Source: Hydrogenophaga borbori
Lineage (GTDB): Bacteria > Pseudomonadota > Gammaproteobacteria > Burkholderiales > Burkholderiaceae_C
Reading direction: 5' to 3'
DNA: 64,000 nucleotides
NCBI RefSeq assembly: GCF_003417535.1
Contig: NZ_QVLS01000004.1
Coordinates: 1 to 64,000, forward strand
The position numbers and the translations under genes were made by a program. Positions 54,798 to 63,158 of the stretch are shown here, one piece after another. The notes beneath the pieces were generated by a model. The model saw only the letters and a program-made list of their open reading frames with translations. It was not told the DNA's origin and ran no database searches. The stretch's first letter is position 1. Each line of letters opens with the position of its first letter.

Positions 54798-57110
54798 ATG
54801 GCCACCGGTATCCCCGAACTCATGTGGTTTCACCTGCCCACGCTGTTGGCGGTGTGGACGGGCATCGACGTGGTCATCGGCCTGGCCTTCTGGGCCCAGC
54901 ACCGGCGCCTGCGCCACGTGGGCGGCCTGGGCTGGTGGGCGCTGGCCTGCCTCACGCACACCAGCGCCGCGGCGGCCATGATGGCGCGCCCGCTGCTGCC
55001 CGGCTGGGTGGGCATGCCGCTGAGCAACCTGCTGTTCTCGCTCACCTTCGCGCTGCTGTGGGTGGGCTTCCGCGCCTACCTGGGCCTGTCGGTGCGCCGC
55101 GTGGTGACCGGCGTGTTGCTGCTGTTGCTCGTGCAGTGGCCGGTGAACGTGTTTTTCATCGAGGTCGTCGACAGCCTGCCCGCGCGCCAGCTGCTGTGGC
55201 TGGGCACCAACGTCGCCCTGTTGCTGCTCATGATCGGCGACGCGCGCGCCCACCGCCCCTGGCCGGCGCCGACGGAGTTCCGCGCACTGGAAAGCGTGCT
55301 GTGGCTGCAGGTGGCCCTCCTGCTGGGCTATGCGCTGATCGCGGTGGTGCTGCGCTGGCCCTTTTTGCCCTCGGTGGCGCTGCTCACCTTCTGCTTCCTG
55401 ATCGCCTACCTGCTGTGCGTGCTGGCCTTCCAGTGCCTGTTGATGCTGCGCCTGCGCGACGAGGCCCAGGCCGCGCGCGCCGTGCAGCGACAGCGCGAAG
55501 CCGACCTGCAGCGCCTGGTGGACAACCTGGACGCGGGCGTGATGGTCTTTCACCCCGACCACACGCTGTGGCGCATGAACACCGCGGCGCGGCGCTTCCT
55601 CACCTGGAGCGCGGTGGGCGCGGACGGCGTGGTGCCTGAGCCGAGCTACGAGAGCTGGCTCATGCTGGACGAGAACGGCCAGCCGCTGCGGCGCCACGAC
55701 CGGCCCTTCGAGCGCGTGCTCATCACCGGCCAGCCAGTGCGCGACGTGGTGGTGGGCCTGCCGATCGATGGCGGCGCGCGCCTGCGCTGGGCGCTGTGCA
55801 GCGGCTATCCCGAGAACGATTCGCAGGGTGGCCTGCGCCGCGTGGTCCTGACCTTCATCGACATCACCGCCATGAAGGACGCGCAGTCGGAGCAGAAGGC
55901 GCTGGAGGCGCGGTTGTCGCAGTCGCAGAAGATGCAGGCCCTGGGCACGCTGGCCGGGGGCGTGGCGCACGACTTCAACAACATCCTGACCGCCATCCTG
56001 GGCAACGCCGACCTCGCGCGCGAGGACCTGCCGGCCAAGGCGCGGGCGCACGAAAGCCTGGGCGAGATCAGCACCGCCGCGCGGCGCGGACGCGAACTGG
56101 TGCGCCAGATCCTGACGTTCAGCCGCCAGCAGCCGCTGGCGCGCGCGCGCGTGCCGCTGGCCGCGGTGGTGGTGGAGTCCTGCGCGCTGCTGCGCGCGGC
56201 GCTGCCCTCGCAGGTGCAACTGGTGCAGACCATCGTGCCGCCGCTGCCCGAGGTTTCGGGCGACGCCACCCAGCTGCAGCAGGTGCTGGTGAACCTGGGC
56301 ACCAACGCGCTGCACGCGCTGCCCGCGGCCGGCGGGCGCATCGAAGTCGCGCTGGACAGCCTGCCCGTGTCGCAGGCGCGGCTGCCGCCGGCGCTGGCCC
56401 AGGCCTGCCGGGCGGCGGGCCTGCCCGCGCTGCGGCTGCGCGTGATCGACGATGGCTGTGGCATGGACGAGCGGGTGCAGCGCCGCATGTTCGAGCCCTT
56501 CTTCACCACCAAGCCCGTGGGCCAGGGCACCGGCCTGGGCCTGTCCGTGGTGCTGGGCCTCGTGGAGGCGCACGGCGGCCACATCGAGGTGTGCAGCACG
56601 CCCCAGAAGGGCACCACCATCACGCTGTGGCTGCCGCCCCTGCCCGCCGACGAAGCGACAGCCGAAGACAAACCCGTCACAATGCCCGCCGTGGAAAATC
56701 CTCAGCCCCGACCCGACGCCCCGGCCTCGCCGGAGGCCGCCCCCCACATCCTCTACCTCGACGACGACGACACGCTCGTCTTCCTGGTGCGGCGCCTGCT
56801 GGAGCGGCGCGGCTACCGCGTGACGGCCCTGTCGGTGCAGGCCGACGCCCTGGCCGCGCTGCGCGACAAGCCCGGCGAGTTCGCCCTGCTGCTGACCGAC
56901 TACAACATGCCCGGCATGTCGGGCCTGGAGGTCGCGCGCGAGGCGCTGACCATCGAGCCACGGCTGACGGTGGCCGTGGCCTCGGGCTACATCACCGACG
57001 AGCTGCAGGCCGAGGCGCGCGCCGCCGGCGTGCGCGAGGTGGTCTTCAAGACCGACGCCGTCGAGCAGTTCTGCGAGATCGTGGCGCGGCTGGTCAAGTC
57101 GAGCGACTGA
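54798..57110 (+). CDS. Hybrid sensor histidine kinase/response regulator
   Basis: The 770-residue protein has about seven membrane helices (about 5-220), a coiled linker (QAARAVQRQREADLQR) and a PAS domain (LVDNLDAGVMVFHPDH). The HisKA box has His391 (GGVAHDFNNILTAILGNAD), and the ATPase boxes are NLGTNALHAL, DDGCGMDE, FFTTK and GTGLGLSVV. A C-terminal receiver with Asp701 (LTDYNMPGMSG) and Lys in VVFKTD completes it. The HDFNN form of the His box is typical of kinases that end in a receiver. No output gene is adjacent, so a phosphotransfer partner must be elsewhere. It converges with the dehydratase gene, overlapping it by 17 bases. Confidence 0.92.
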   Translation: MATGIPELMWFHLPTLLAVWTGIDVVIGLAFWAQHRRLRHVGGLGWWALACLTHTSAAAAMMARPLLPGWVGMPLSNLLFSLTFALLWVGFRAYLGLSVRRVVTGVLLLLLVQWPVNVFFIEVVDSLPARQLLWLGTNVALLLLMIGDARAHRPWPAPTEFRALESVLWLQVALLLGYALIAVVLRWPFLPSVALLTFCFLIAYLLCVLAFQCLLMLRLRDEAQAARAVQRQREADLQRLVDNLDAGVMVFHPDHTLWRMNTAARRFLTWSAVGADGVVPEPSYESWLMLDENGQPLRRHDRPFERVLITGQPVRDVVVGLPIDGGARLRWALCSGYPENDSQGGLRRVVLTFIDITAMKDAQSEQKALEARLSQSQKMQALGTLAGGVAHDFNNILTAILGNADLAREDLPAKARAHESLGEISTAARRGRELVRQILTFSRQQPLARARVPLAAVVVESCALLRAALPSQVQLVQTIVPPLPEVSGDATQLQQVLVNLGTNALHALPAAGGRIEVALDSLPVSQARLPPALAQACRAAGLPALRLRVIDDGCGMDERVQRRMFEPFFTTKPVGQGTGLGLSVVLGLVEAHGGHIEVCSTPQKGTTITLWLPPLPADEATAEDKPVTMPAVENPQPRPDAPASPEAAPHILYLDDDDTLVFLVRRLLERRGYRVTALSVQADALAALRDKPGEFALLLTDYNMPGMSGLEVAREALTIEPRLTVAVASGYITDELQAEARAAGVREVVFKTDAVEQFCEIVARLVKSSD

Positions 57111-58092
57111 GCTCGCGCGCGAAGGCCGCGCCGTCCAGCACCCGCGCGAAGGCCTCGCTGTCCACGTTGCCGCCGCTGAGCACGGCGCCCACCGCCTGGC
57201 CGCGCAAGCGCTCGCGCTCCTGCCAGGCCGCCGCGAAGGCCGCGGCGCCAGCGCCCTCGGCCACGTTGTGCGTGTCGGCGAACAGCGCGCGCATGGCCTC
57301 GGCCACGGCCTCGTCGCTCACCGGCACCACGTGGTCCAGGCCGTCGGCCAGCAGGGGCAGCGCGTCGGCCTCGGCCACGCGGCAGGCCATGCCGTCGGCC
57401 AGCACCGTGCTCACCGGTGCCGGTACCACGCGGCCCGCGGCCAGCGAGTCGGCGTAGGTGGTGGCGCCGCTGCTCACCACGCCCACGATGCGCACGCGGT
57501 GGCCCAGCGCGCGCTTGGCGGCGATGGCCGAGCACGCGCCCGAGCCCAGACCGATGGGCACGTAGGCCACGTCGAGTTCGGGCACGGCGCGCAGGAACTC
57601 CCACCAGGCGGTTGCCACGCCGCTCAGCAGGTCGGCGTGAAAGCTCGGCACCATGTGCGCGCCGCGCTCGGCCGCCAGCGCGCCGGCGTGCTCGCGCGCG
57701 GCCTGGAACTCGTCGCCGTGCTCGATCAGCGTGGCGCCCAGGCTGCGCATGGCGGCGTTCTTCTCCACCGAGTTGCCGTGCGGCACGACGATGGTGCAGG
57801 CCACGCCGTGCGCGCGCGCGGCCCAGGCCACGCTCTGGCCGTGGTTGCCGCGCGTGGCGGAGATGACCTCGCGCGGCAGCGCGCCGCGCCGCGCGAGGTG
57901 CTCGAAGTAGGTGAGGCCGCCGCGGATCTTGAAGGCGCCCACGGGGGTGTGGTTCTCGTGCTTGATCCAGCAGGCGGTGCCCAGGCGCGCGCTCAGCGTG
58001 GCCCAGCGGTACTGCGGCGTGGCGGCGAAGGAGCGGTAGACCGTGGCGGCGGCTTTTTCGATGCAGGCAAGGGTAGGTAGGACGATGCTCAT
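57094..58092 (-). CDS. Serine/threonine dehydratase-like PLP enzyme
   Basis: The 332-residue fold-type II PLP enzyme has the PLP lysine Lys55 in HTPVGAFKIRGG and the phosphate-binding ATRGNHGQSVAWAA at about 79-92. The end motif LSGGNVD is near 308. It lacks the C-terminal ACT regulatory domains of biosynthetic threonine deaminase, so it is of the catabolic or racemase-like group that acts on serine, threonine or 3-hydroxyaspartate. It is the last gene of the seven-gene minus-strand operon, 10 bp after the VOC gene. Confidence 0.88.
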   Translation of the reverse strand: MSIVLPTLACIEKAAATVYRSFAATPQYRWATLSARLGTACWIKHENHTPVGAFKIRGGLTYFEHLARRGALPREVISATRGNHGQSVAWAARAHGVACTIVVPHGNSVEKNAAMRSLGATLIEHGDEFQAAREHAGALAAERGAHMVPSFHADLLSGVATAWWEFLRAVPELDVAYVPIGLGSGACSAIAAKRALGHRVRIVGVVSSGATTYADSLAAGRVVPAPVSTVLADGMACRVAEADALPLLADGLDHVVPVSDEAVAEAMRALFADTHNVAEGAGAAAFAAAWQERERLRGQAVGAVLSGGNVDSEAFARVLDGAAFARELSRST

Positions 58093-58102
58093 GGACGGGG
58101 GT

Positions 58103-58777
58103 TTAGGGCTTGGCCAGCAGGTCCAGGTCCTGCCGGCCGTCGTGCAGGTGGGCGCTGATCAGGGCCTCGCCCTCGCGCACGCGAAGGCGCATGCCGATGG
58201 CGTCCAGGGCCGTGTTCAGCGCCGCCGCACGCGGATGGGCCAGTTGCAGCCCGCGCAATTGCAGGCCGCTGGCGGGCAGGGTGGCAACCGGGTGGATGCC
58301 ACCCCACTGGATCAGGGTGGGCAACAGGCCGTCGAAGCCGCGCGCGCCGTCGTCGCGCACGGTGATGCGCCACTGCAGCAGGCCGCGCGGCGTTTCGCGC
58401 GAGGCGGTGAGCACCGGCCCGGGGTCGATGCCCTGTGCCAGCCAGGCGGCGCGCGCGGCCTCGATGTCGTCGACGCGCGCGACCCAGTGGATGGGCTGCG
58501 GGCCGCGGGCGCGCAGGCGCTCGCGCAGCGCGGGATCGTCCAGGTCGAACCAGCGCCGCAGTGGCGCTGCGCGCGTGGGTGTGGCCGCCGGGTTGATGGC
58601 CAGCAGCTCGAGGTAGGCGCGCTCGGCTCCGTCGAGCCGCAGCAGGCGGTTGTGCGTGCCGAACAGCGCGTGAGCGCCGCCCGGCGCGGGCGTGCGGCCC
58701 AGGGCGCTTTCGCACCAGTCCACGCCCTCGGCCAGCGTGGCGGCCGCGACCACGAGGTGGTCGAACGCGGCGTTCAC
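58103..58777 (-). CDS. VOC family protein (glyoxalase-like)
   Basis: The 224-residue protein begins at GTG 58777, which overlaps the PhzF-like stop as GTGA. It shows the vicinal-oxygen-chelate pattern: FDHLVVAAATLAEGVDWCESALG at the N-terminus, YLELLAINP near 48-56, and PIHWVARVDDIEAARAAW near 86-103. This is the glyoxalase-like domain form (PF13468 type). Members are metal-dependent isomerases, lyases or antibiotic-binding proteins. Its reaction in this operon is unknown. Confidence 0.82.
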   Translation of the reverse strand: MNAAFDHLVVAAATLAEGVDWCESALGRTPAPGGAHALFGTHNRLLRLDGAERAYLELLAINPAATPTRAAPLRRWFDLDDPALRERLRARGPQPIHWVARVDDIEAARAAWLAQGIDPGPVLTASRETPRGLLQWRITVRDDGARGFDGLLPTLIQWGGIHPVATLPASGLQLRGLQLAHPRAAALNTALDAIGMRLRVREGEALISAHLHDGRQDLDLLAKP

Positions 58778-59640
58778 AGCAGCACCGTGCCCCGCACGCA
58801 GCTGACCGATTCGCCGCCGACCCAGATGGTGCCGTCGGCGGCGCGCTGAATGTGCACGCGCCCGGCGCGGCGCAGCGCGGTGCCCTGGCTGGCCACGTAG
58901 CGCTCGGGCGCCAGGCCCGCGCCGATCAACCACTGCGCCAGCGCGGCGTTCAGGCTGCCGGTCACCGGGTCTTCGGCGATGCCGTTGTTGCCGGGGAAGA
59001 AGGCCCGCACCTCGAACGCCAGCTCGGGGTCGGCGGGGCGTTGCCCGACCACGCCCACCTTGCCGCGCGGCCCGACCACACCGATGTCGAGGCCGCCGAG
59101 CACGGCGGCGTCGGGCTTCACCGCCAGCACCTGCGCGGCGCTGCGCAGCATGACGGCGCGCCAGCCCGGGCCGTTGTCGCACCAGCTGTGCGCCAGCACG
59201 TCCTCGCGCGCGATGCCCAGGCCGCGCGCGATGAGCGCCACGTCGGCCTCGTCCAGCGGGCCCTCGCGGCGCCGGGGCGGGGCCGCGAAGGCCAGGCGCG
59301 TGCCGTCGCGGCGGATGCGCACCAGGCCCACGCCGCATTCCTGCACGATCTCATCGCCCTGGGGCCGCCCGCCCGCGCTGAGCCAGGCGTGTGCCGTGCC
59401 CAGGGTCGGGTGCCCGGCGAAGGGCAGCTCGCGCCCCGGGCAGAAGATGCGCACGCGGTAGTCGGCGCCGGCCTGCGTGGGCGGCAGCACGAAGGTGCAT
59501 TCCGACAGGTTGGTCCAGTCGGTGAAGGTCTGCATCTGTTCGGTGCTCAGGCCCTCGCCGTCGAGCACCACGGCGAGCGGGTTGCCCAGGCAGGGGGTGG
59601 CGGTGAAGACGTCGACTTGCTGGAAGGGGCGGGTGTTCAT
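58774..59640 (-). CDS. PhzF family isomerase/epimerase-like protein
   Basis: The 288-residue protein is of the DapF-like PhzF fold: FQQVDVFTATPCLGNPLAVVLDG at the start, the catalytic Glu in NLSECTFVLPP (about 46), AGHPTLGTAHAWL near 73-85, and EDPVTGSLNAALAQWL near 220-235. PhzF itself isomerises an amino-cyclohexadiene carboxylate in phenazine synthesis, but no other phz genes are here, so this is a generic PhzF-like protein. It sits between GST and VOC genes with 4-base spacing or overlap. Confidence 0.88.
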   Translation of the reverse strand: MNTRPFQQVDVFTATPCLGNPLAVVLDGEGLSTEQMQTFTDWTNLSECTFVLPPTQAGADYRVRIFCPGRELPFAGHPTLGTAHAWLSAGGRPQGDEIVQECGVGLVRIRRDGTRLAFAAPPRRREGPLDEADVALIARGLGIAREDVLAHSWCDNGPGWRAVMLRSAAQVLAVKPDAAVLGGLDIGVVGPRGKVGVVGQRPADPELAFEVRAFFPGNNGIAEDPVTGSLNAALAQWLIGAGLAPERYVASQGTALRRAGRVHIQRAADGTIWVGGESVSCVRGTVLL

Positions 59641-59644
59641 GGGC

Positions 59645-60274
59645 TCAGGCCAGAGGAAGGTCCAGCACGCCGCGGCTGCAGGGCATGGCCAGCCAGCCGG
59701 CGTACCAGCGCTCGAGGTGCGGCCAGGCCGGCCGCGGCTGCGGCAGGCCGAACCAGCGGTGGATTTCGCAGGCGATGGGGAAGTCGGCCGCGGTGGGTTC
59801 GTCGCCGGCCATCCAGGGGCGCTGCGCGAGGTGGGCGTCGAGCCGCTCGAACAGCGGCTCGGCGGCGCGCACCGAGGCCTCGATGGCGGCCAGGTCGCGC
59901 CGCTCGGCCGGGGTGCGGATCCATTGCGTGAACGCCGGGCTGCCCGCGCGGTTGAGCGTGGTCTGCTGCCAGTCGAGCCAGCGGTTGGTGTCGGCGCGGG
60001 TGCGCAGATCGGTGGGCATGCCACGGCCCTGGCGCTCGCACAGGTAGCGCAGGATGGCGTTGCTTTCCCAGAGGGTGAAGTCGCCGTCGCGCAGCAGCGG
60101 CACCAGGCCGTTGGGGTTCAGGGCGCGGTAGGCCGGCGTGTCCACCACGCCGTGGCTCAGGCCGGCGTCGGTGCGTGGCAGCTCCAGGCCGAGCCACTGG
60201 GCGCACAGCACCACCTTGCGCACGTTGATGGAGCTCAGGCGGCCCCAGAGGTGCAGTCCCTGCTCGGCGCTCAT
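59645..60274 (-). CDS. Glutathione S-transferase
   Basis: The 209-residue protein has an N-terminal thioredoxin-like glutathione domain (LHLWGRLSSINVRKVVLCAQWLGL, then NPNGLVPLLRDGDFTLWESNAILRYL). The helical C-terminal domain includes GDEPTAADFPIACEIHRW near 158-175. The Ser/Asn near residue 15-18 could activate glutathione. Its start overlaps the aminotransferase stop by ATGA. In this operon it could detoxify or open a reactive product. Confidence 0.9.
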   Translation of the reverse strand: MSAEQGLHLWGRLSSINVRKVVLCAQWLGLELPRTDAGLSHGVVDTPAYRALNPNGLVPLLRDGDFTLWESNAILRYLCERQGRGMPTDLRTRADTNRWLDWQQTTLNRAGSPAFTQWIRTPAERRDLAAIEASVRAAEPLFERLDAHLAQRPWMAGDEPTAADFPIACEIHRWFGLPQPRPAWPHLERWYAGWLAMPCSRGVLDLPLA

Positions 60275-61470
60275 GCTGTGGCGGCGGCCCGGCTGGGCAG
60301 GTGTTCGCGCACCGCCTGCGCCAGCGCGGCGATGCCGCGATCGATCTGCTCGACCGTGGCGGTGACAAAGGACAGGCGCAGCGAGCGGACGTCGGGCGCG
60401 TCGGTGAAGAAGGGCGCGCCGGGCACGAAGGCCACGCCGCGCGCCACCGCCTGCGGCAGCAGCGCGGTGGCGTCCATGCCCTCGGGCAGGCGAACCCACA
60501 GGAACATGCCGCCGTCGGGGGTGTTCCATTGCACGTCCAGGCCGGCCATCTCGCGCGCCAGCGCGGCCAGCATGGCGCGGCACTGCGAGGCGTAGAGCGC
60601 GCGGATGGTGGGCACATGGCGCTCGAGGAAGCCCTCCTTGAGCACCGCGCTCACCAGGCGCTGGTTGAAGCTGGGGCTGTGCAGGTCGGCCGCCTGCTTG
60701 GCCTGCAGCAGCTTGGGGTAGACGGCCTTGGGCGCCACGATGTAGCCCAGGCGCAGGCCCGGCGCCAGGATCTTGGAGAAAGAGCCGAGGTAGAGGCCGC
60801 CATCGGGGTTTCGCGCGGTCAGCGGCGCGGGCGGCGGGGCGTCGAACCACAGGTCGCCATAGGGGTTGTCTTCCACGATGGGCAGGCCGGTTTCGGCAGC
60901 GGCGCGCACCAGCGCGGCGCGGCGCGCCTCGCTCATGCTGCGGCCCGTGGGGTTCTGGAAGTTGGGCAGCGCGTAGAGGAAGCGCGCGCCGCTCGCCCGG
61001 CGGCGCAGGTCGTCGACATCGAGGCCTTCGGCGTCGCTGGCCACGCCCACGAACTGCGGCTCCATGGGCGTGAAGGCCTGCAGCGCGCCCAGGTAGGTGG
61101 GCGTTTCCACCAGCACGCGGCTGCCGGTGTCGATCAGCACCTTGGCCACCAGGTCCAGGCCCTGCTGGCTGCCGGTGGTGATGAGCACCTGCGCCGGGTC
61201 CACGGCCCAGGGCAGCTGGCGCGCCACCCATTCGCGCAGCTGGGCGTGTCCCTCGCTGGACGCGTACTGCAGCGCCGCGCGACCGTCGTTGCGCAGCACC
61301 TCGGCGCAGGCCTCGGCGAAGGCGCTCACGGGGAAGGTCTGCGGCGAGGGCAGGCCGCCGGCGAAGCTGATGATCCCGGGCTTTTCGGTGACCTTGAGGA
61401 TCTCGCGGATCACCGAGGGGTTCATGCGTTCGGCGCGGCGGGCCAGGGTCCAGGGGGTGGCGGAGCTCAT
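60271..61470 (-). CDS. PLP-dependent aminotransferase (class I/II, LysN-like)
   Basis: The 399-residue fold-type I aminotransferase begins MSSATPWTLARRAERMN. It shows ISFAGGLPSPQTFPV at about 34-48, the cofactor-binding TTGSQQGLDLVAKVLID, NFQNPTGRSMS, the Asp/Tyr pair in EDNPYGDLWF, and the PLP lysine in GSFSKILAPGLRLG. It resembles 2-aminoadipate/kynurenine-type aminotransferases that are the catalytic relatives of MocR regulators. It lies between an EamA exporter and a GST gene with ATGA overlaps on both sides, so it is the likely catalytic core of the operon. Confidence 0.9.
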   Translation of the reverse strand: MSSATPWTLARRAERMNPSVIREILKVTEKPGIISFAGGLPSPQTFPVSAFAEACAEVLRNDGRAALQYASSEGHAQLREWVARQLPWAVDPAQVLITTGSQQGLDLVAKVLIDTGSRVLVETPTYLGALQAFTPMEPQFVGVASDAEGLDVDDLRRRASGARFLYALPNFQNPTGRSMSEARRAALVRAAAETGLPIVEDNPYGDLWFDAPPPAPLTARNPDGGLYLGSFSKILAPGLRLGYIVAPKAVYPKLLQAKQAADLHSPSFNQRLVSAVLKEGFLERHVPTIRALYASQCRAMLAALAREMAGLDVQWNTPDGGMFLWVRLPEGMDATALLPQAVARGVAFVPGAPFFTDAPDVRSLRLSFVTATVEQIDRGIAALAQAVREHLPSRAAATA

Positions 61471-62399
61471 GTGGAGGCCTTGTGGAGGGACGGGGAGGGG
61501 GCGGGCGGCGCGGCGCCGAAGCGCCGGCCGGCGAACACGCTGGCCACCACGGCCAGCGCAAACACCAGGGTGAGCGCGTCCAGGCGCTCGCCCAGCAGGG
61601 GCACCGCAGCGGCGATGCTGATGAAGGGCTGCAGCAATTGCAACTGGCTCACGCGCAGCGGCCCGCCCAGCGAGAGCCCGCGGAACCAGGCAAAGAAGCC
61701 GGCCCACATGGAGAACACCGCCACGTAGGCCAGGCCGAGCCAGGCGCTGGGGTTCACCCCGCGCTCGGGCCAGGTGAGCAGCGCGGCCGGCAGGGTGATC
61801 GGCAGCGCGAGCGCGCAGACCCAGCTGATGACGCGCTCGGCGCCCAGGGCGGGCGTGACCTGCGTGCCGCCCACATAGCCCAGCGCCGCGGCCAGCACGG
61901 CGCCGACCAGCAGCGTGTCGGCCCAACTGAGGCCGAAGCCGTGCCCCGCCTGGTGCGCGCGCAGCAGGCTGTAGGCCACCACCAGTGCGCTGCCCAGGCC
62001 GGCGAACAGCCAGAAACCCAGGCGCGCGCGCTGGTGCATCAACCAGGCCGCCATGGCCGCGGTGGCCAGTGGCAGCAGGGCGGTGAACACGGCGGCGTGG
62101 CTGGCCGTCACGTGGCGCAGCGCCCAGCCCAGCAACAAGGGAAAACCGATCACGTTGCCCAGCACCGCCAGGGCCAGCGGGCGGCGGTGCTCGGGGCGGG
62201 GCCTGGGCGCGCGCGTGGCCCACAGCCAGGCCAGCGACAGCCCGCCGGCGATGGCCGCTCTCGCCCAGGTGACGAACCAGGGCGAGAGCTGCGGCGCGTC
62301 CAGGCTGCCCGTGGCCAGGCGCGTCATCGGCAGCGTCAGGCCGAAGACCGCCACGCCGAGCAGGCCCAGCAGCCAGCCGCGTCGTTCGTCGCTGTTCAT
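61467..62399 (-). CDS. EamA (DMT) family transporter
   Basis: The 310-residue protein has about ten membrane helices in two EamA repeats: GVAVFGLTLPMTRLATGSLDAPQL at the N-terminus, and WAGFFAWFRGLSLGGPLRVSQLQLL opening the last part. Drug/metabolite transporters of this type export amino acids or metabolites. The start at ATG 62399 overlaps the LysE stop by ATGA, and its own stop overlaps the aminotransferase start by ATGA. Two different exporters in one operon suggest that the pathway makes a product to be expelled. Confidence 0.9.
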   Translation of the reverse strand: MNSDERRGWLLGLLGVAVFGLTLPMTRLATGSLDAPQLSPWFVTWARAAIAGGLSLAWLWATRAPRPRPEHRRPLALAVLGNVIGFPLLLGWALRHVTASHAAVFTALLPLATAAMAAWLMHQRARLGFWLFAGLGSALVVAYSLLRAHQAGHGFGLSWADTLLVGAVLAAALGYVGGTQVTPALGAERVISWVCALALPITLPAALLTWPERGVNPSAWLGLAYVAVFSMWAGFFAWFRGLSLGGPLRVSQLQLLQPFISIAAAVPLLGERLDALTLVFALAVVASVFAGRRFGAAPPAPSPSLHKAST

Positions 62400-63010
62400 A
62401 CGGTGAGCATCCACAGGGCAGTGGCCACGAGCACGCCGGCCAGCACGCGGTTGAACCACAACAGGCGCCCGCCCTGCGCGAGCCAGTCGCGCAGCAGCGA
62501 GCCGATCAGGGCGTAGAGGAAGTTGCTGGTGAAGGCGAAGAACAGCATCACCCCGCAGACGATGAGCAGCCGCTCGCCCGGGTTGGGCGCGGGTGCGCCC
62601 GCGCTGCTGATCACCCAGCCCGCGCTGAGCGTGAGCGCGAGCATCCAGGCTTTGATGTTGATGAACTGCAGCCCCACGCCCTGCCAGAAGCCCACCCGCA
62701 GGCGGGCCGGGTCGGCCTGCGACAGGCGCGCCGTGCGCGCCAGCATCCAGGCCAGCCAGAGCATGTAGGCCACGCCCACCAGCTTCACGGCCCAGCGCAG
62801 CGCCGGCACGCCAGTGATCAGCGCGCCCATGCCCAGGCCGCTGGTCAGCATGAGCAGGATCCAGCCCGTGGGCACGGCCAGGCAGAAGCGCAGGGCGCGC
62901 CGCAGGCCGAAGTTGGCCGCCAGGGCGGTGGACAGCGTGGTGTTGGGCCCCGGCGAAAAGCTCATCGCGGTGCAGAAGATCAGCAGGGCGGTCAGTTCGG
63001 TCGCGGACAT
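62396..63010 (-). CDS. LysE/RhtB family amino acid exporter
   Basis: The 204-residue protein has about six membrane helices and the LysE family start (SFSPGPNTTLSTALAANFGLRRALRF, about 17-42), followed by VGVAYMLWLAWMLAR near 78-92 and FINIKAWMLALTL near 115-127. LysE/RhtB proteins export basic amino acids, threonine, homoserine and similar compounds. It is the first gene of the operon and is divergent from the MocR-type regulator, 148 bp away with repeated CAATACAG motifs between. Confidence 0.92.
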   Translation of the reverse strand: MSATELTALLIFCTAMSFSPGPNTTLSTALAANFGLRRALRFCLAVPTGWILLMLTSGLGMGALITGVPALRWAVKLVGVAYMLWLAWMLARTARLSQADPARLRVGFWQGVGLQFINIKAWMLALTLSAGWVISSAGAPAPNPGERLLIVCGVMLFFAFTSNFLYALIGSLLRDWLAQGGRLLWFNRVLAGVLVATALWMLTV

Positions 63011-63078
63011 GGGGCGGGTCGGTCGGGCGGTAGGGTGGGGGCTGGCGCTCGGCGAACGGTCAATGTACCCTTTGCCAT

Positions 63079-63143
63079 CAATACAGAGCCAATACAGTTT
63101 GCCCGTTCAGTTCGCGCACTGTATGGGCCTGACTGGCAATACA
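63079..63143. promoter_or_regulatory. CAATACAG repeats between lysE and the MocR gene
   Basis: CAATACAG occurs at 63079-63086 and 63090-63097, exactly 11 bases apart (one helical turn). An inverted CTGTAT is at 63119-63124 and a further CAATACA at 63137-63143. Such direct and inverted repeats in a divergent gap are typical binding sites of MocR/PdxR-type regulators. Control of both the regulator and the lysE operon is the simplest reading. Confidence 0.65.
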
Positions 63144-63158
63144 CACAAGGGCCGCCCC

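Noticed and set aside
58774-59640. Phenazine biosynthesis cluster
   Set aside because: Only a PhzF-like gene is present; no phzA-E or phzG genes occur, and PhzF-like proteins are widespread without phenazine synthesis.
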